Of a DNA stretch of 64,000 bases, positions 38,459 to 48,895 are shown one piece after another. Source of the stretch: Prostheceraeus crozeri. Taxonomy: Eukaryota; Platyhelminthes; Polycladida; Euryleptidae. The notes under the pieces are model-generated. The model saw only the letters and a list, made by a program, of their open reading frames with translations, ran no database searches and was not told the origin of the DNA. The stretch covers positions 248,001-312,000 of the forward strand of contig CAJQUW010007434.1 of the NCBI GenBank assembly GCA_907163375.1, written 5' to 3'. The position numbers and the translations under genes are program-made. Each line of letters begins with the position of its first letter. The first letter of the stretch is position 1.

Positions 38459-38815
38459 ACCTTTAAAATGCTTGTAGCAGTCCAGGATGACATCATACAT
38501 GTGTCACACAGGACATCATTAGAATGAGAATGAAAATAGCATTCGAATGATATAAGGTATGTACCTATTCGATGGGAAAATCCTAGTTGTATGCAACTGT
38601 ATGCAAGCAGACAAATGTTAGATTTTAAAATTCACCAAGTTTTTAGCCCATTCTTTAAAGGTATGTAGCTCCCTAGTTATATGTCATGCATGTGTCATAC
38701 AATACACAATTAGAATCAGAATGAAAAGAGCATTCGAATGATATATTGTATGTACCCATTTGATGAGAAAATCCTAGTTGTATGCATCTGTATGCAACTC
38801 GAAAAATTCCAAGTT
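38459..38815. repeat. Two-unit diverged tandem repeat (about 180-195 bp)
   Basis: The blocks AGCATTCGAATGATAT, ATCCTAGTTGTATGCA and CATGTGTCA recur in the same order, first from about 38459 and again from about 38656. Confidence 0.75.
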
Positions 38816-38900
38816 TTTTTACAATAATGACTAAGTTTACAAATTTTCAAAGCTAAAGTTTCACAACTAAAACTGACCATAATATGCAAACCTCTACACT

Positions 38901-38937
38901 TGACCTTGACCTTAGACCTGACCTTGACCTTTGACCT
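38901..38937. promoter_or_regulatory. Cluster of nuclear-receptor-type half sites
   Basis: TGACCT (complement AGGTCA) starts at 38901, 38907, 38919, 38925 and 38932, with AGACCT between. The spacing includes directly abutting and one-base-spaced (DR1-like) pairs and TGACCTTGA (the ERR/SF-1 type site). It could also be a simple CCTTGA repeat. Confidence 0.45.
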
Positions 38938-39037
38938 TCATACACTTCATACACGGCGGGGGGGGCTCAAATTTTCTCGGGCACTCGAAAATTTATTTAC
39001 CCATGGGTTCCGGGCGCCATAGATACTCTTCTTGCTT

Positions 39038-39083
39038 CCCTAACCCGAACCCTAACCCTAACCTTAACCCTAACCCTAACCCT
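39038..39083. repeat. Interstitial telomere-like CCCTAA repeats
   Basis: About 7.5 units of CCCTAA with CCCGAA and CCTTAA variants, inside Polinton B. Confidence 0.9.
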
Positions 39084-39108
39084 CGTCATTAAATTTGATT
39101 ATTTAAAT

Positions 39109-39174
39109 TTTGGCGCGAAATTTGAATTTTCGAATTTTGGCGCGAAATTTGAATTTTCGAAATTTGGCGCGCAA
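39109..39174. promoter_or_regulatory. Three E2F-type sites on a 27-bp tandem repeat
   Basis: TTTGGCGCGAAA at 39109-39120 and 39136-39147, and TTTGGCGCGCAA at 39163-39174, exactly 27 bp apart. TTTGGCGC fits the E2F consensus TTTSSCGC, and GCGCGAAA fits it on the other strand. Confidence 0.6.
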
Positions 39175-39499
39175 TTTAAAATTTACAATTTCTTAAACAA
39201 TTCAAGCATCTGATATCTTTAAATTCAAATGATAATATGTCTTTTAGTAATAGCATTTCAAGCAATATATCATTCCATCATCTTATAATATTTTGAATTC
39301 ACTCCAATGCTTGTATGTAGAAATCTTTCAACACATTTGATGACACTTCCATTTCTAAGTTTAAAAATAAACCAGCTATTTAATTTCTTGTTTGAGTTAT
39401 CAATTTTTTTTGACCGTACCAATTCCAGGATGTGATGTCACAAGGTCTTTGTTCATAGTTGCTTTGTCAATTTCATAAATAAAGAAGTTGCAGACAACG

Positions 39500-42391
39500 A
39501 ATTTTCACTCATTTTCAAATAATTCAGTGTCCATAGCAGACGTCGTTATTCGTTCCTCCGTTCTCCGATTCATACCACAATTCTGAAGTGAGTTTCATTA
39601 CCATGTTGTGCTACTTTATAGGATATTCGGGAGTAGAAACATTATTAAGTTCTTATAACCAAATAGCTTTAAATATAGAAGCTTGGGTTTTAGATAGGAA
39701 CACTTCATGTTACATTATTAACCATGTTTTTTTTAAATTTTTCATCCTATATTAAGTCATTGAGCGAGAGACATGAATATATCAGTTGAAATGTAAGTGT
39801 ATTTAAATCAACAAGATTTTCACAGTTTGTTTATAAATAAAAGATACCTAAATAAAGCCTTCATCCATTTTAAATATTCAGTTTGTCATCTGCTAACAGA
39901 TGTATAAAATTCAAGCTTGTTTAATTAAACAAATTGAGGATTGGTTGAAATTTTCGAAATTTCACTTTCATTCCATTAAATTAATTTCGAAATTAAATAA
40001 TTTCAAGACAGCTACTTGCAAATTTCAACTCTTTCTATGAGCAAACCGTTTTCGAATGAAAATTAAACTTTCGACTTTCGGTTTCAATTTCAACTTCAGA
40101 TTTCAATTCTTTCTAAGATATATTCAATATCAAGGTAGTACTTCATAGAGTTTTGTTGATGATATATAAATGAGTTCTCATTTAATAAGAGATAAAATTA
40201 TAATCAAATTTTTTTTCCTCTATAGAGATGGTCCGACAAGAGAGTCTTGCACGACAGCGCCTAATTTTTCACTTCTGTAAAACATGTCAATTGCCCGTTC
40301 GTCATGCCAATAAGAGCGGTCACAAGAATTGCCTCTTCAAAAGTGACTGTACGTATCTGTACTGCCTAACTTGTAAGTCCTATAAACGGAGCAATGAAAA
40401 GGCAAATACCGAAGACTCTAAGACATTCATTGAAAAGCACACACCATGTGCTCAGCAAAATGGGAGGAAGGGCATCAACCTCACCTGAAAGGCTGAAAAG
40501 AGGAGGTTGGAGCGATTATTTCACAAGGAGAGGCCGATGGAAGGTGTACTTTCAGAGGTGGATGAGCCTACGGAAATAAAGAAACCCGTCAAGTCCCGAG
40601 TCCCAAAGAAAGCCCCCAAGTCACAACAGTTCATCGATGACACTTTAAGTGATTTTGAGGTGAGTTCTGTCAATCCTACATAATACCTTCAAAGGATAGC
40701 TTCTTAAAACCAAATAAATTAATTATTGGTCCATTATGCAAAAAAACATATATCGTTTAAACATTTCAGGATAATGATGAGATGCCTCCTCCTAAGAAGA
40801 CCAAGGTCTTAATTAAAAAAAAGAGTATCACTAAAAATGTGAGAATACATTTACTCCGTTAATTATTCTACCATGTAAAAGGGATTTCAACATTGTCACA
40901 ACATTTCAGAGTGAGTTGCCTCAAAAGACTTCTGTCAGTTTCGAAGAGGAGAAAGCGGCTGAATGCTTGAGAAATGTAAGTATTAAAGTTATTCATTAGT
41001 TCTTTATGTGAAATTGAATATGAACTTTTTTCAGCTGTTTACAAGTGTGAACAGTATACACCCCGTTTGCCCAAAGATACCCCGTTTGCCTACACCGAAG
41101 AAGAAGTGCCTTGCAAGTCCCGTAAGTGTCATTGTTTAGTTATTTGTCAATAATATTTCTCAATGCATGAAGTATTTCCAAGAACATGTATGCTTCTCAA
41201 TGAGTTGCGAACATGTTATCTTATTTTTCGCAGCAGGTTGTGCGATCGCTGTCCCTCAAGAAACATCGAAGTTTCCTATCGACGCCAGCGACGAGTACGT
41301 CGGTGGAAGAAAATGAGGAAAAGCCTTATTCCATTCGGGAGTCATCATCAGAGGACGATGAAACCTCTTCAGCAACTTCTTGTGATGAGGACGCTGAAAC
41401 TTCGTCAGCGACGTCTTCCCCGACATCTTCTTCCGATGAGGATGATGATTATGTTAGAAATGTAAGTATCAAAGTTGGTCAACTGCATGAGTACAGAATA
41501 TTCTATTAAAATATATTTCGAAACTCACTTTACTACTAATGTCTTTGTTTGTAATAGATTAATTTATCTTTTAGAATGACTCGTTGCCCCGTGAGAGAGA
41601 CATTGGATCCGGTCAGAAGATCACAATCCAGCCTGAGGTAAGAGAAATTCACTTTTGTATATCATCAATGGTAAAATGCTAAATGGATGATAAACAATTG
41701 TTTCTTTCGATTACAGGATTCCGCGATGTGTTCATCCCAGGAGGAGGTGTCATTCAGCCACATCCGGGCTTCTCCGAGCTGGAGTGTGCGCCTTCCGTTT
41801 TCACCGGTGATGACACTGGCTCCGTCATTTCCACTGCGTCCCCTATCGTTCGCAGCTCCTTCCTCTTCGATCCCAGCCGCAGCTCCTTCCTCTCCGATCC
41901 CAGCCGCAGCTCCTTCCTCTCCGATCCCAGCCGCAGCTCCTTCCTCTCCGATCCCAGCCGCAGCTCCTTCCTCTACGATCCCAGCCGCAGGTCCTTCCTC
42001 TCACGCTGCTGTGCCCGCACCTCCAGCTCCTCTCCCTGTTCGGCAGTACAATGTCGATCTCGACGCGACAGTAGAAGATGACATTGAGGTACAACTACGT
42101 CGTTGTCAAGAGCGCCTGAAGGAGGTTGAGGCCCGCGAGTTGAAGTTGAAGGAGGACAATAGAGGTTTGATTGAGTCTATAAGAAATATTGCTCAATCAA
42201 ACCTCCTGTTGGCCTCCCAAGTAACCATCAGCCAACAGCACAATAAAGAAACGCTTGTTCACCTCGACTTTTCCCAAAATGGGATCAAAAAAGTGCACCT
42301 AACGAGGATGGACGATTTGGGTGGCTGTAGTGACAGCTGCAGTCACCTAAAACTCTACCATAGTGGCATTGTTAAATGCGTCAAACTATAA
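39500..42391 (+). CDS. Intron-bearing accessory gene of Polinton B
   Basis: About eight exon-like blocks lie between a likely non-coding first exon (donor GTGAGT near 39588, acceptor CTCTATAG before the ATG at 40228) and the last block ending at 42391. Most internal introns are only 60-115 bp with GTRAGT donors and TTTCAG-type acceptors. The N-terminal block has Cys pairs resembling a zinc ribbon. The middle is Lys/Ser/Glu-rich. The last block has a Pro/Ala/Ser repeat (41852-41999) and a coiled coil (RCQERLKEVEARELKLKEDN region). No family is recognised. E2F-like sites lie upstream. Looks broken (about one break). Could be a captured host gene. Confidence 0.5.
41852..41999 (+). repeat. 27-bp coding tandem repeat, about 5.4 units
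   Basis: Unit GCAGCTCCTTCCTCTCCGAT plus CCCAGCC, giving PAAAPSSPI repeats in the frame that runs into the coiled coil. Confidence 0.85.
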
Positions 42392-42572
42392 CTTCCTTAC
42401 TTTGACTTCCATTTCTATTTTCTTCTATTTTGAAAAAAAAAATTGTTGAAATTGTATGTGTTTTCTCTTTACATCAGATGGGAACATATGGTATTGGCTA
42501 GTGATGACGCTGACGTTATCGGTTGATAGATGTATATAAAGGCTTGTTAATTTATTATCCTCATCAATAATC

Positions 42573-43718
42573 ATGGTTGTCTGTACCAAGTGTGGAAAAG
42601 TATTTACTCTCATGGGCAATTTGCAACGACATGAAAAATTTTGTAAGTTAGGAAAAACTTATCAATGTAGCAAGTGTCCATATAAGACGAATAGGATGGA
42701 TAATCTTAAGAGACATAAACTTGTATGTAATGATAAACCGAATGATAGCATAATAGAGACGAATTCAAATAATCAAAATAGATCTACTTCTAAGCCAACA
42801 ACCAGCGCTTCAACTAATAAACGAAGCTTTATGCAATACTGCTCTGGGTGTGATAGGACGTATAACTCTATCAGTAGATTTCGTCAGCATATGAATGTGC
42901 ATAATACAAGTAGTGAGATGAATGTGCATAATAACCATGGAACAATAAGTCTTAGCGAAAACGCACTCAATGGCCACGCCCGCGTGCATGACATCACGCC
43001 AACAACGCCTACTTTGGACATAACATCATTCTCAGAAAGCATACGTTCCGTGTTAGGAGATTTAGTGTCTGACTTGCTAACAAGTTATCAACTGTGTGGT
43101 CGTCTAATTGCACAAATTCGGTATGTTTGTTCTAATCCTCAAGAAGAAGAAACTTTTTTCGCACACTTTAACTCATCATCCTCAAACTATATTTATGACT
43201 ATGATTCTTGGTTTCAGGATTATCTAAATAGTCTAATAAATCATATTGAAGCCTTCACAAAGAAGGGTAGCAATTGGATTATAGATAATGTACAAAATAT
43301 AGAGTTCAATGTAATAACAAGTCCAATAATGACAGGTGGACAATCATTTCCTCTACCAAAGAAATTGAAAAACTCCAGAGCTGTCATTAATGTGAATTCA
43401 ACTGCAAGTGATTGTTTCATATATGCAGTTTCATCGATATTACATTATAATGAAGTACCTTATTCAAGGAACGATATGAAGTCGTATAGTAAGTGGACAT
43501 CTGAGCTTAATATGGAAGGCATTTCCACACCAGTATCAATCAAAGACATTCCAAAATTTGAGAAAAATAATGATATTAAAATTAACATTCACTTTTATGA
43601 AAATGGACTCAAAGGTGTTCGTTATAGTAGTAACTTTACTGGCAAGCAAACGGTAAATATCTTGTTAATTCTAAACAATGGAGCTGCACACTATTGTGGA
43701 ATTCCAAAGCTGTCATGA
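42573..43718 (+). CDS. POLB: Zinc-finger N-terminal part of Polinton DNA polymerase B (381 aa)
   Basis: Residues 4-26 and 31-53 are C2H2-type fingers (CTKCGKVFTLMGNLQRHEKFC and the YQC-x2-C finger; split as CTKCGK ... LQRHEKFC), and a third lies near residue 90 (CSGCDRTYNS ... RQH-x3-H). A spacer follows, then RAVINVNSTASDCFIYAVSSIL (about residue 270), NMEGISTPVSIKDIPKFEKNN and a final HYCGI. The last three blocks are the standard N-terminal region of metazoan Polinton polymerases. TATA-like TATATAAAGG lies about 40 bp upstream of the ATG. Open as one frame. Confidence 0.85.
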   Translation: MVVCTKCGKVFTLMGNLQRHEKFCKLGKTYQCSKCPYKTNRMDNLKRHKLVCNDKPNDSIIETNSNNQNRSTSKPTTSASTNKRSFMQYCSGCDRTYNSISRFRQHMNVHNTSSEMNVHNNHGTISLSENALNGHARVHDITPTTPTLDITSFSESIRSVLGDLVSDLLTSYQLCGRLIAQIRYVCSNPQEEETFFAHFNSSSSNYIYDYDSWFQDYLNSLINHIEAFTKKGSNWIIDNVQNIEFNVITSPIMTGGQSFPLPKKLKNSRAVINVNSTASDCFIYAVSSILHYNEVPYSRNDMKSYSKWTSELNMEGISTPVSIKDIPKFEKNNDIKINIHFYENGLKGVRYSSNFTGKQTVNILLILNNGAAHYCGIPKLS

Positions 43719-43844
43719 TTATATAGGAAAACGTTGAATAGGTACAAATACTTCTGCGAAAGATGCACTTAGTCATTCACATATGAGACAACACTAGAAC
43801 GACATTAGCAATTTTGCATTCGAGGAAAAGCACAAATAGAAAAA

Positions 43845-46432
43845 ATGCCGACAGATCTAAAAGTAGTAACAAGTAGCATGGAATACCAACTTAGTCCTCC
43901 TTTAGTAATTTATGCAGATATAGAGTGCTACATCGATAATAAAATACATAAACCTGCGGCAATTGGCGCTTATCATGTTTGGCATAATGCCCTTCAAACA
44001 AAATTTGAAAACAAGTATTTTCTCTTTGAGAAAGACAATTGCATTATTAATTTCTTACATCAATTGGAAAATGCAGCTCAAAATTCATATGACAACCAAT
44101 GTGCAACCACTAGGCAGCCAATTATATTGACAGCAGATGAAAAAGTAAAACATGAGAATGCAGTCAGTTGTAACAAATGTAAATCTAAATTCTTCGATGA
44201 AGTCGTGAAAGTTCGTGATCACGATCACATCACCGGACGATATAGGCAAACATTATGTAGAAAATGCAATCTCCGGTTGAGACTAAATAGACGGGAGCTC
44301 CCCATATTTTTCCACAATTTTAAAAACTATGATAGCCACATAATTTGCTATAAAGCAATTGGAAGAATGAAATCCTGGAAATTAGATGTTGTAGCAGCAA
44401 CTGCTGAAAAGTATATAACTTTATCCGCCAGTGTTCCGGTAAATGAATACAGAGGGAAAACAGTATACTTTAAACTAAAATTCTTAGACTCAGATCAATT
44501 TTTAAGTGCACCCTTGAGTGAATTAGCTAAAGGCTTGCAATCATATGAGCGCGTAGAGACATTAAGGACAGAATTTCCACAATTGAGTGATGATGTTCTA
44601 TATCAGAAAGGAGTGTTCCCATATTCATACTTCAAAAACTTAAACACGTTGACGGAAGACTGTCTGCCACCAAAAGTAGAATTTTATAATGACCTTAGTC
44701 GTGAGCATTGTTCCGATAGTGAATATGAGCATGCTAACAAGGCATGGATTGAGTTTAATTGAAGCACATTTGGTGACTACATGCTAGCATATCTAAAATT
44801 GGATGTTTTATTATTGACAGACATATTTGAGGTTTTTAGAGCATTGAGTCAACGTGAGGATGAAGTCGACCCAGTACATTTTGTGAGTCTTCAACATCTT
44901 AGCTTTACCTCAGCATTAAATTTCTCTTCCAATGATCCTCCGCACTATATACAGGATGAAAACATGTACAATCTATTTGAACGAGGAATAGGAGGGGGCA
45001 TGACTTTCACCAATATCCACAGAGCACGTGCGCGTATTGCCGAATTAGGAAATAATGCACATGAAAGTCGACACTTAGCCTACTTGGATGTCAATAACCT
45101 TTACGGTTCCTCACTTAGTAGGAATCTACTCCACTCAAATTTCAAATGGTTGAATGGAAACGAGATAGACCATTTCTTAAATGAAGAAAATATTCAAAAC
45201 ATAGATGGTGATGGTGAAATCGGTTACGTTTTCGATTTAGATTTAGATTTAGAATATCCCGCAGCCATTCATGATGACACTGCCGATTTCCCATTAGCTC
45301 CAGAAATGCAGATGATTGAGAAGAGAATGCTTTCAGAATATATGAAAAATCTGTATGAAAAAATATGACCAAATACAAATTTTACTTCGATCAAGAAACT
45401 TCTGCTACATCAATTTGATAGGGAAAAATATGTAGTCCACTACTCAATTTTGAAATTCTATTTGTCCATGGGCATGAGAATCAAGAGGATACATAGTGGC
45501 ATAAAGTTCACTCAAAAACTTTGGTTAAAAAGGTATATTGATATGAACTCTCAAAAGAGGGCTCAATCAAATACTGACTTCGAAAAGTCATTCTATAAAT
45601 TGAAAAATAATTCTTTACATGGTAAAACAATGGAAAATGTAAGAAAAAGAAAAAAATTCAAACTTGTCAACAGTGAGAAACAGCTGCTAGCTATCAAATC
45701 ATCCTCTCTATGTTCAACATAGGATATTTGATGACGATCTGGTTGGTATGGAAATGTATAAACCTTCAATAATTTTAAATAAATTGATTTATGTTGGTCA
45801 AGCAGTACTTGACTATAGTAAGCTAGAAATGCATCAATTATATTACAATGATCTAAAAGGATGTCCACTAATAAATAGAACACGGCTTTGTGGAGGTGAC
45901 ACCGACAGTTTCTTTCTATGTTTATACACCTCACAATCTGTCCGTCTGGAGGATATACTGCTATACTTCGTTGAAAAGTTTGACTCCTCAAACTATGACA
46001 GTCATCACCGACTTTACTCAAACACCAACAAAGCTAGATTAGGTTGTTTTAAGGATGAGTGTGCCGGAGAGTTGCTTGAGGAAATGATCTTACTAAAACC
46101 GAAAATGTATTCCATGAAATATCTAGACACTGAATCACAGCATCAAGCGCGCTAAAGGAATTCAGAGAGGAGCAGTTAAAAATTTGACACACAATGACTA
46201 TAGGACTGTCTATTATAGTGAGAGCGATACAATTGAAGACATGACAATTATAAATTCAAAAAATCACATAGTTTGCACTAAAACATTTAGGAAACGAAGT
46301 CTGTCCCTTTGGGAGGATAAGCGCTGTTGGCTAGATAAAAATTTATCATTACCATATGGACACTACTGCCTAGGTCTTCCCCCACCGTCGAAGAGAAGGA
46401 GATGCCTTCCTGTCACAGGTGATGTAGAATAA
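43845..46432 (+). pseudogene. POLB: Protein-primed-type DNA polymerase B core, broken
   Basis: The exonuclease start is at PLVIYADIECYI (near 43890). A CxxC plus RDHDHITGRY block (near 44215) is followed by IFFHNFKNYDSHII. Polymerase motif A is YLDVNNLYG (near 45080), motif B is KLKNNSLHGKTMEN (near 45600), and motif C is CGGDTDSFF (near 45895). The C-terminal DKRCWLDKNL ... LPYGHYCLG block is in 46184-46432. The order matches Polinton POLB, which replicates the element from protein-primed ends. It lies in several frames with about five breaks, so it is inactive. Confidence 0.9.
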
Positions 46433-46479
46433 GTCTAAGTAAAAACAATACAATATTCCACTTGTAATAGATCTTGCGA

Positions 46480-46649
46480 TTGCTGCATCTTCCGACATGT
46501 AGCAACACTTACTAATACATAAGTAGTGTTACTAAAATTGAAATTTCTACATCTTTCCGATATGTAGAAATGATTACTAATAAATAGGAAGTCTTGATGT
46601 GAATGGATATGTGAAGACTTTGTACTCAACATCATTCCGATATGTTGAG
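46480..46649 (+). ncRNA. Array of hairpins with a repeated TTCCGA loop
   Basis: H1 46480-46505: TTGCTGCAT/ATGTAGCAA, loop CTTCCGAC. H2 46543-46571: ATTTCTACAT/ATGTAGAAAT, loop CTTTCCGAT. H3 46625-46649: CTCAACAT/ATGTTGAG, loop CATTCCGAT. Between them, without that loop, lie AACACT...AGTGTT (about 46504-46530) and AAGTCTT/AAGACTT (46589-46620). The stems differ but stay paired, while the TTCCGA loop is kept. It lies between POLB and the next plus-strand ORF. Confidence 0.75.
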
Positions 46650-46690
46650 CTAATAAAATAACAAACTTTAGGCAAACATTAAACTTAAAT

Positions 46691-47272
46691 TTGAAACATA
46701 GCTTTCGGAACATGCCTCATTACATTAGAACATGGAAACTTAGTGACGTTCAAAACGTTCACATAACAAATTCTAAAAGAATAGCATTTCGTCATTCAAT
46801 AGCAAATAGTGTTCGAAAATATCGTGGCGTTTGCATTAGTATTGACTCATTGCCTTCACTGAAAGACTTCGCTGATCTCATTGACAACCATAAGACTCGG
46901 ATCAAGATTCCTCTCGATGACAAGGTATGGATAAAGTGTGATTCATCAGTCAAACTATACGTCTGTTCACCAAAACGGGAAGATGTTGAATATCGATTTT
47001 TTCGTTTCGGTGACGTCACATGGGAAACCTCTACAAGGGAGATACTACCACAGATAACGTCATTCATTAAAGATGGAGGACATCAAACGGTTGGAAGTTG
47101 TAAATCGGATGTTAACTACAAAAGCAAACTCAAAACTCAATCTACAAGAGATCGAGAGGAATATACCCAACCGAAAACAATGGTTACTGATAAAACGCAA
47201 ATTGAAGCCGACAACGAGCTTGCATCTTGGAAGACCCTCAATGTTAACATGGAGGATTCAGAGGAAGGATAA
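46691..47272 (+). CDS. Unknown ORF before the TBP-like ORF (193 aa)
   Basis: The first two thirds look coding, with alternating hydrophobic strands and charged turns (IRTWKLSDVQNVHI; KLYVCSPKREDVEYRFF). The last third overlaps the TBP-like ORF in another frame and is low in complexity, so the true extent is unclear. No family recognised. It follows the hairpin array by about 40 bp. It may belong to the same transcription unit as the TBP-like ORF. Confidence 0.45.
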   Translation: MKHSFRNMPHYIRTWKLSDVQNVHITNSKRIAFRHSIANSVRKYRGVCISIDSLPSLKDFADLIDNHKTRIKIPLDDKVWIKCDSSVKLYVCSPKREDVEYRFFRFGDVTWETSTREILPQITSFIKDGGHQTVGSCKSDVNYKSKLKTQSTRDREEYTQPKTMVTDKTQIEADNELASWKTLNVNMEDSEEG

Positions 47273-47642
47273 ATCTCTCACTATCCTATTCTTTCCAAAT
47301 GGAACAATCCAATGTATTGGAAGGGTCATGGAGGGTGATCTCTCATATCTACACTTTACTTTGGAACATTTACTTGGTGATTCATTATCTGATTGGAAAG
47401 TGAAGACAATGACCGTGTTATCTGAATTGGACTATCACTATGACTTCCGTAAAGTTGCATCATCACATAATCTAACTTATGAAGTGGAGTTATTTCCAGC
47501 AGCTCAATCGACTAACTGGCATCCATATCATGTTCATGTGTTCCATAATGGAAAGATTGTGATAACCGGCATTAAAGACATAAGTGATGTGCCTCCCATC
47601 ATATGTGATTTGAAAAAATGTTTCATGAAAACCAAATTGTAG
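47073..47642 (+). CDS. TATA-binding-protein-like ORF (189 aa)
   Basis: Two imperfect repeats of the TBP saddle fold are visible. The first is SLTILFFPNGTIQCIGRV (about residues 68-85), comparable with TBP TTALIFSSGKMVCTGAK. The second is YEVELFPA ... HVHVFHNGKIVITGIKD (about residues 142-172), comparable with YEPELFPG ... VLLIFVSGKVVLTGAK. Spacing between the repeats is close to that in TBP. The phenylalanines that kink DNA in TBP align with FF in repeat one and with VF in repeat two. Likely role: recruiting host or element transcription to element promoters, many of which have TATA boxes. It is not a gene I know as standard in Polintons. Confidence 0.65.
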   Translation: MEDIKRLEVVNRMLTTKANSKLNLQEIERNIPNRKQWLLIKRKLKPTTSLHLGRPSMLTWRIQRKDKSLTILFFPNGTIQCIGRVMEGDLSYLHFTLEHLLGDSLSDWKVKTMTVLSELDYHYDFRKVASSHNLTYEVELFPAAQSTNWHPYHVHVFHNGKIVITGIKDISDVPPIICDLKKCFMKTKL

Positions 47643-47748
47643 ATTTTGTATACATGTAAATAGATAATGAAATATGAACATGTTTTTGTTTTCCTTAAAA
47701 ACCCTTGTTTTGGAAAAAGAGAGCAAGCTAATGATGCAATATAAAACG

Positions 47749-47989
47749 TTATTTCAAAACTGTTTCGACATATTTAGTAAGAATTACATCATTTTTATCA
47801 CAGTCTTTCAAAAATAGTTCTAAAGCAATTTTGCAGTTATTTTTCAATAGTGTCTCGCTGACAAAATAGAGTACATAGCCACCGCACATTAGAGATGTAT
47901 TACTTTGAAGTGGGAACGATGTCACTTTCCTAACAGTCCAGGAGAACCTGTTCATCCATAATGCGATTTCATGTAAACGAGGTTGATTA
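47749..47989 (-). pseudogene. PRO: Protease of Polinton B, C-terminal part
   Basis: Encodes the C-terminal half of the adenain-like protease, with TSLMCGGYVLYFVSETL carrying the nucleophile Cys region (compare STCGAYALYF in Polinton A). The rest lies at 54291-54514, on the far side of the Ty3-type insertion, so this gene is split by that insertion. Confidence 0.85.
47986..47989. repeat. ATTA target duplication, left of the Ty3-type element
   Basis: ATTA here and again at 54287-54290 directly flank the two LTRs. Confidence 0.7.
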
Positions 47990-48574
47990 TGTTGTGTGCT
48001 AGGCAGTTTGTCTTCTTGCTTTATTATGCATTTATTATGCATTTTATTGTTTTGTGAGAGCAATCTCCATTCCATTGTTAGAGCAATAACTTTTCCGCGG
48101 CATGCATTTCAAGTTCCAATGTCATGCAAAAGTCCAACTTGTCAGCTATCTACGGTACATGACTGACAACAGACATGACATGTCATCAGACAATGGATGA
48201 CCAAACAATTGGTAGCTGACTGTGAGCGAATCTTCACAGACGTATTTAACGCGGCATGAACAACGCCCGCTCACGCAATCTGGTCTCTCCAAGCGAAGTT
48301 GTCGGCGAGAGCCGTTGACGGTGTTGCAGCCTATCTTCTATGTGCGAACTATCATCGAACTGCTGCGGACGCGATCACCACGGCTTGTGGTCCTGGAAGA
48401 ATCTGGAGACTCTGTTGGTGCTGTGACTGTCTTATAACTGTGAACGTACCATCTGTCCTTGTAAGGACTGTTTGCACCATTTATTTATTTTCACAATATA
48501 ATTTATCCACATTTTTCATTTACATTTTTCAATCATATGTTTTGGGAATATTAAGAAAATAATAACCCGCAACA
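47990..48574 (+). repeat. 5' LTR (585 bp)
   Basis: Begins TGTTGTGTGCTAGG and ends AATAACCCGCAACA; nearly identical to 53702-54286. Confidence 0.93.
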
Positions 48575-48578
48575 TATT

Positions 48579-48595
48579 TGGCGACCACGCCAGGA
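48579..48595 (+). promoter_or_regulatory. Putative primer-binding site
   Basis: TGGCGACCACGCCAGGA, 4 bases after the 5' LTR. Starting with TGG it fits a tRNA 3' end; the tRNA is not identified. The rest of the leader to about 48895 is non-coding. Confidence 0.6.
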
Positions 48596-48895
48596 CCCAG
48601 CTTTGTTTTCACTGACGCACAGCTCGCCTGAGAGCCGTCGGTTCTTCGAACTACCACTTCTTCCCAGTTAAGGTTCTGAACTTTTTCTTTTTTCGCTTCC
48701 TCGGTTCACTCTCTTTAAGTTAAGTCTTAAGGCTTAATAACTGTAGGCCTAAGCATAAGGCTAAAACTAACCGTGGGCAAGTTTTGAGCTATATATTTCT
48801 CGATTTTTTGTCGCGTTTTTTGATCTTCCTAAATAAAATAAAATTTTCTCGGTTATTTAATAAGGATTGTTAGGAATTAGCTAAGAACGTAAGAA

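Noticed and set aside
39038-39083. CCCTAA repeats as a chromosome end
   Set aside because: Too short and internal to Polinton B; an interstitial telomere-like tract.
40228-40488. Host zinc-finger gene
   Set aside because: The Cys/His pattern is not a standard zinc finger and the block lies inside Polinton B as part of the intron-bearing gene.
41683-42094. Alternative frames over the 27-bp repeat (Arg/Ser-rich and Gly/Trp/Arg-rich)
   Set aside because: A 27-bp repeat keeps all frames open; only the frame leading into the coiled coil is supported.
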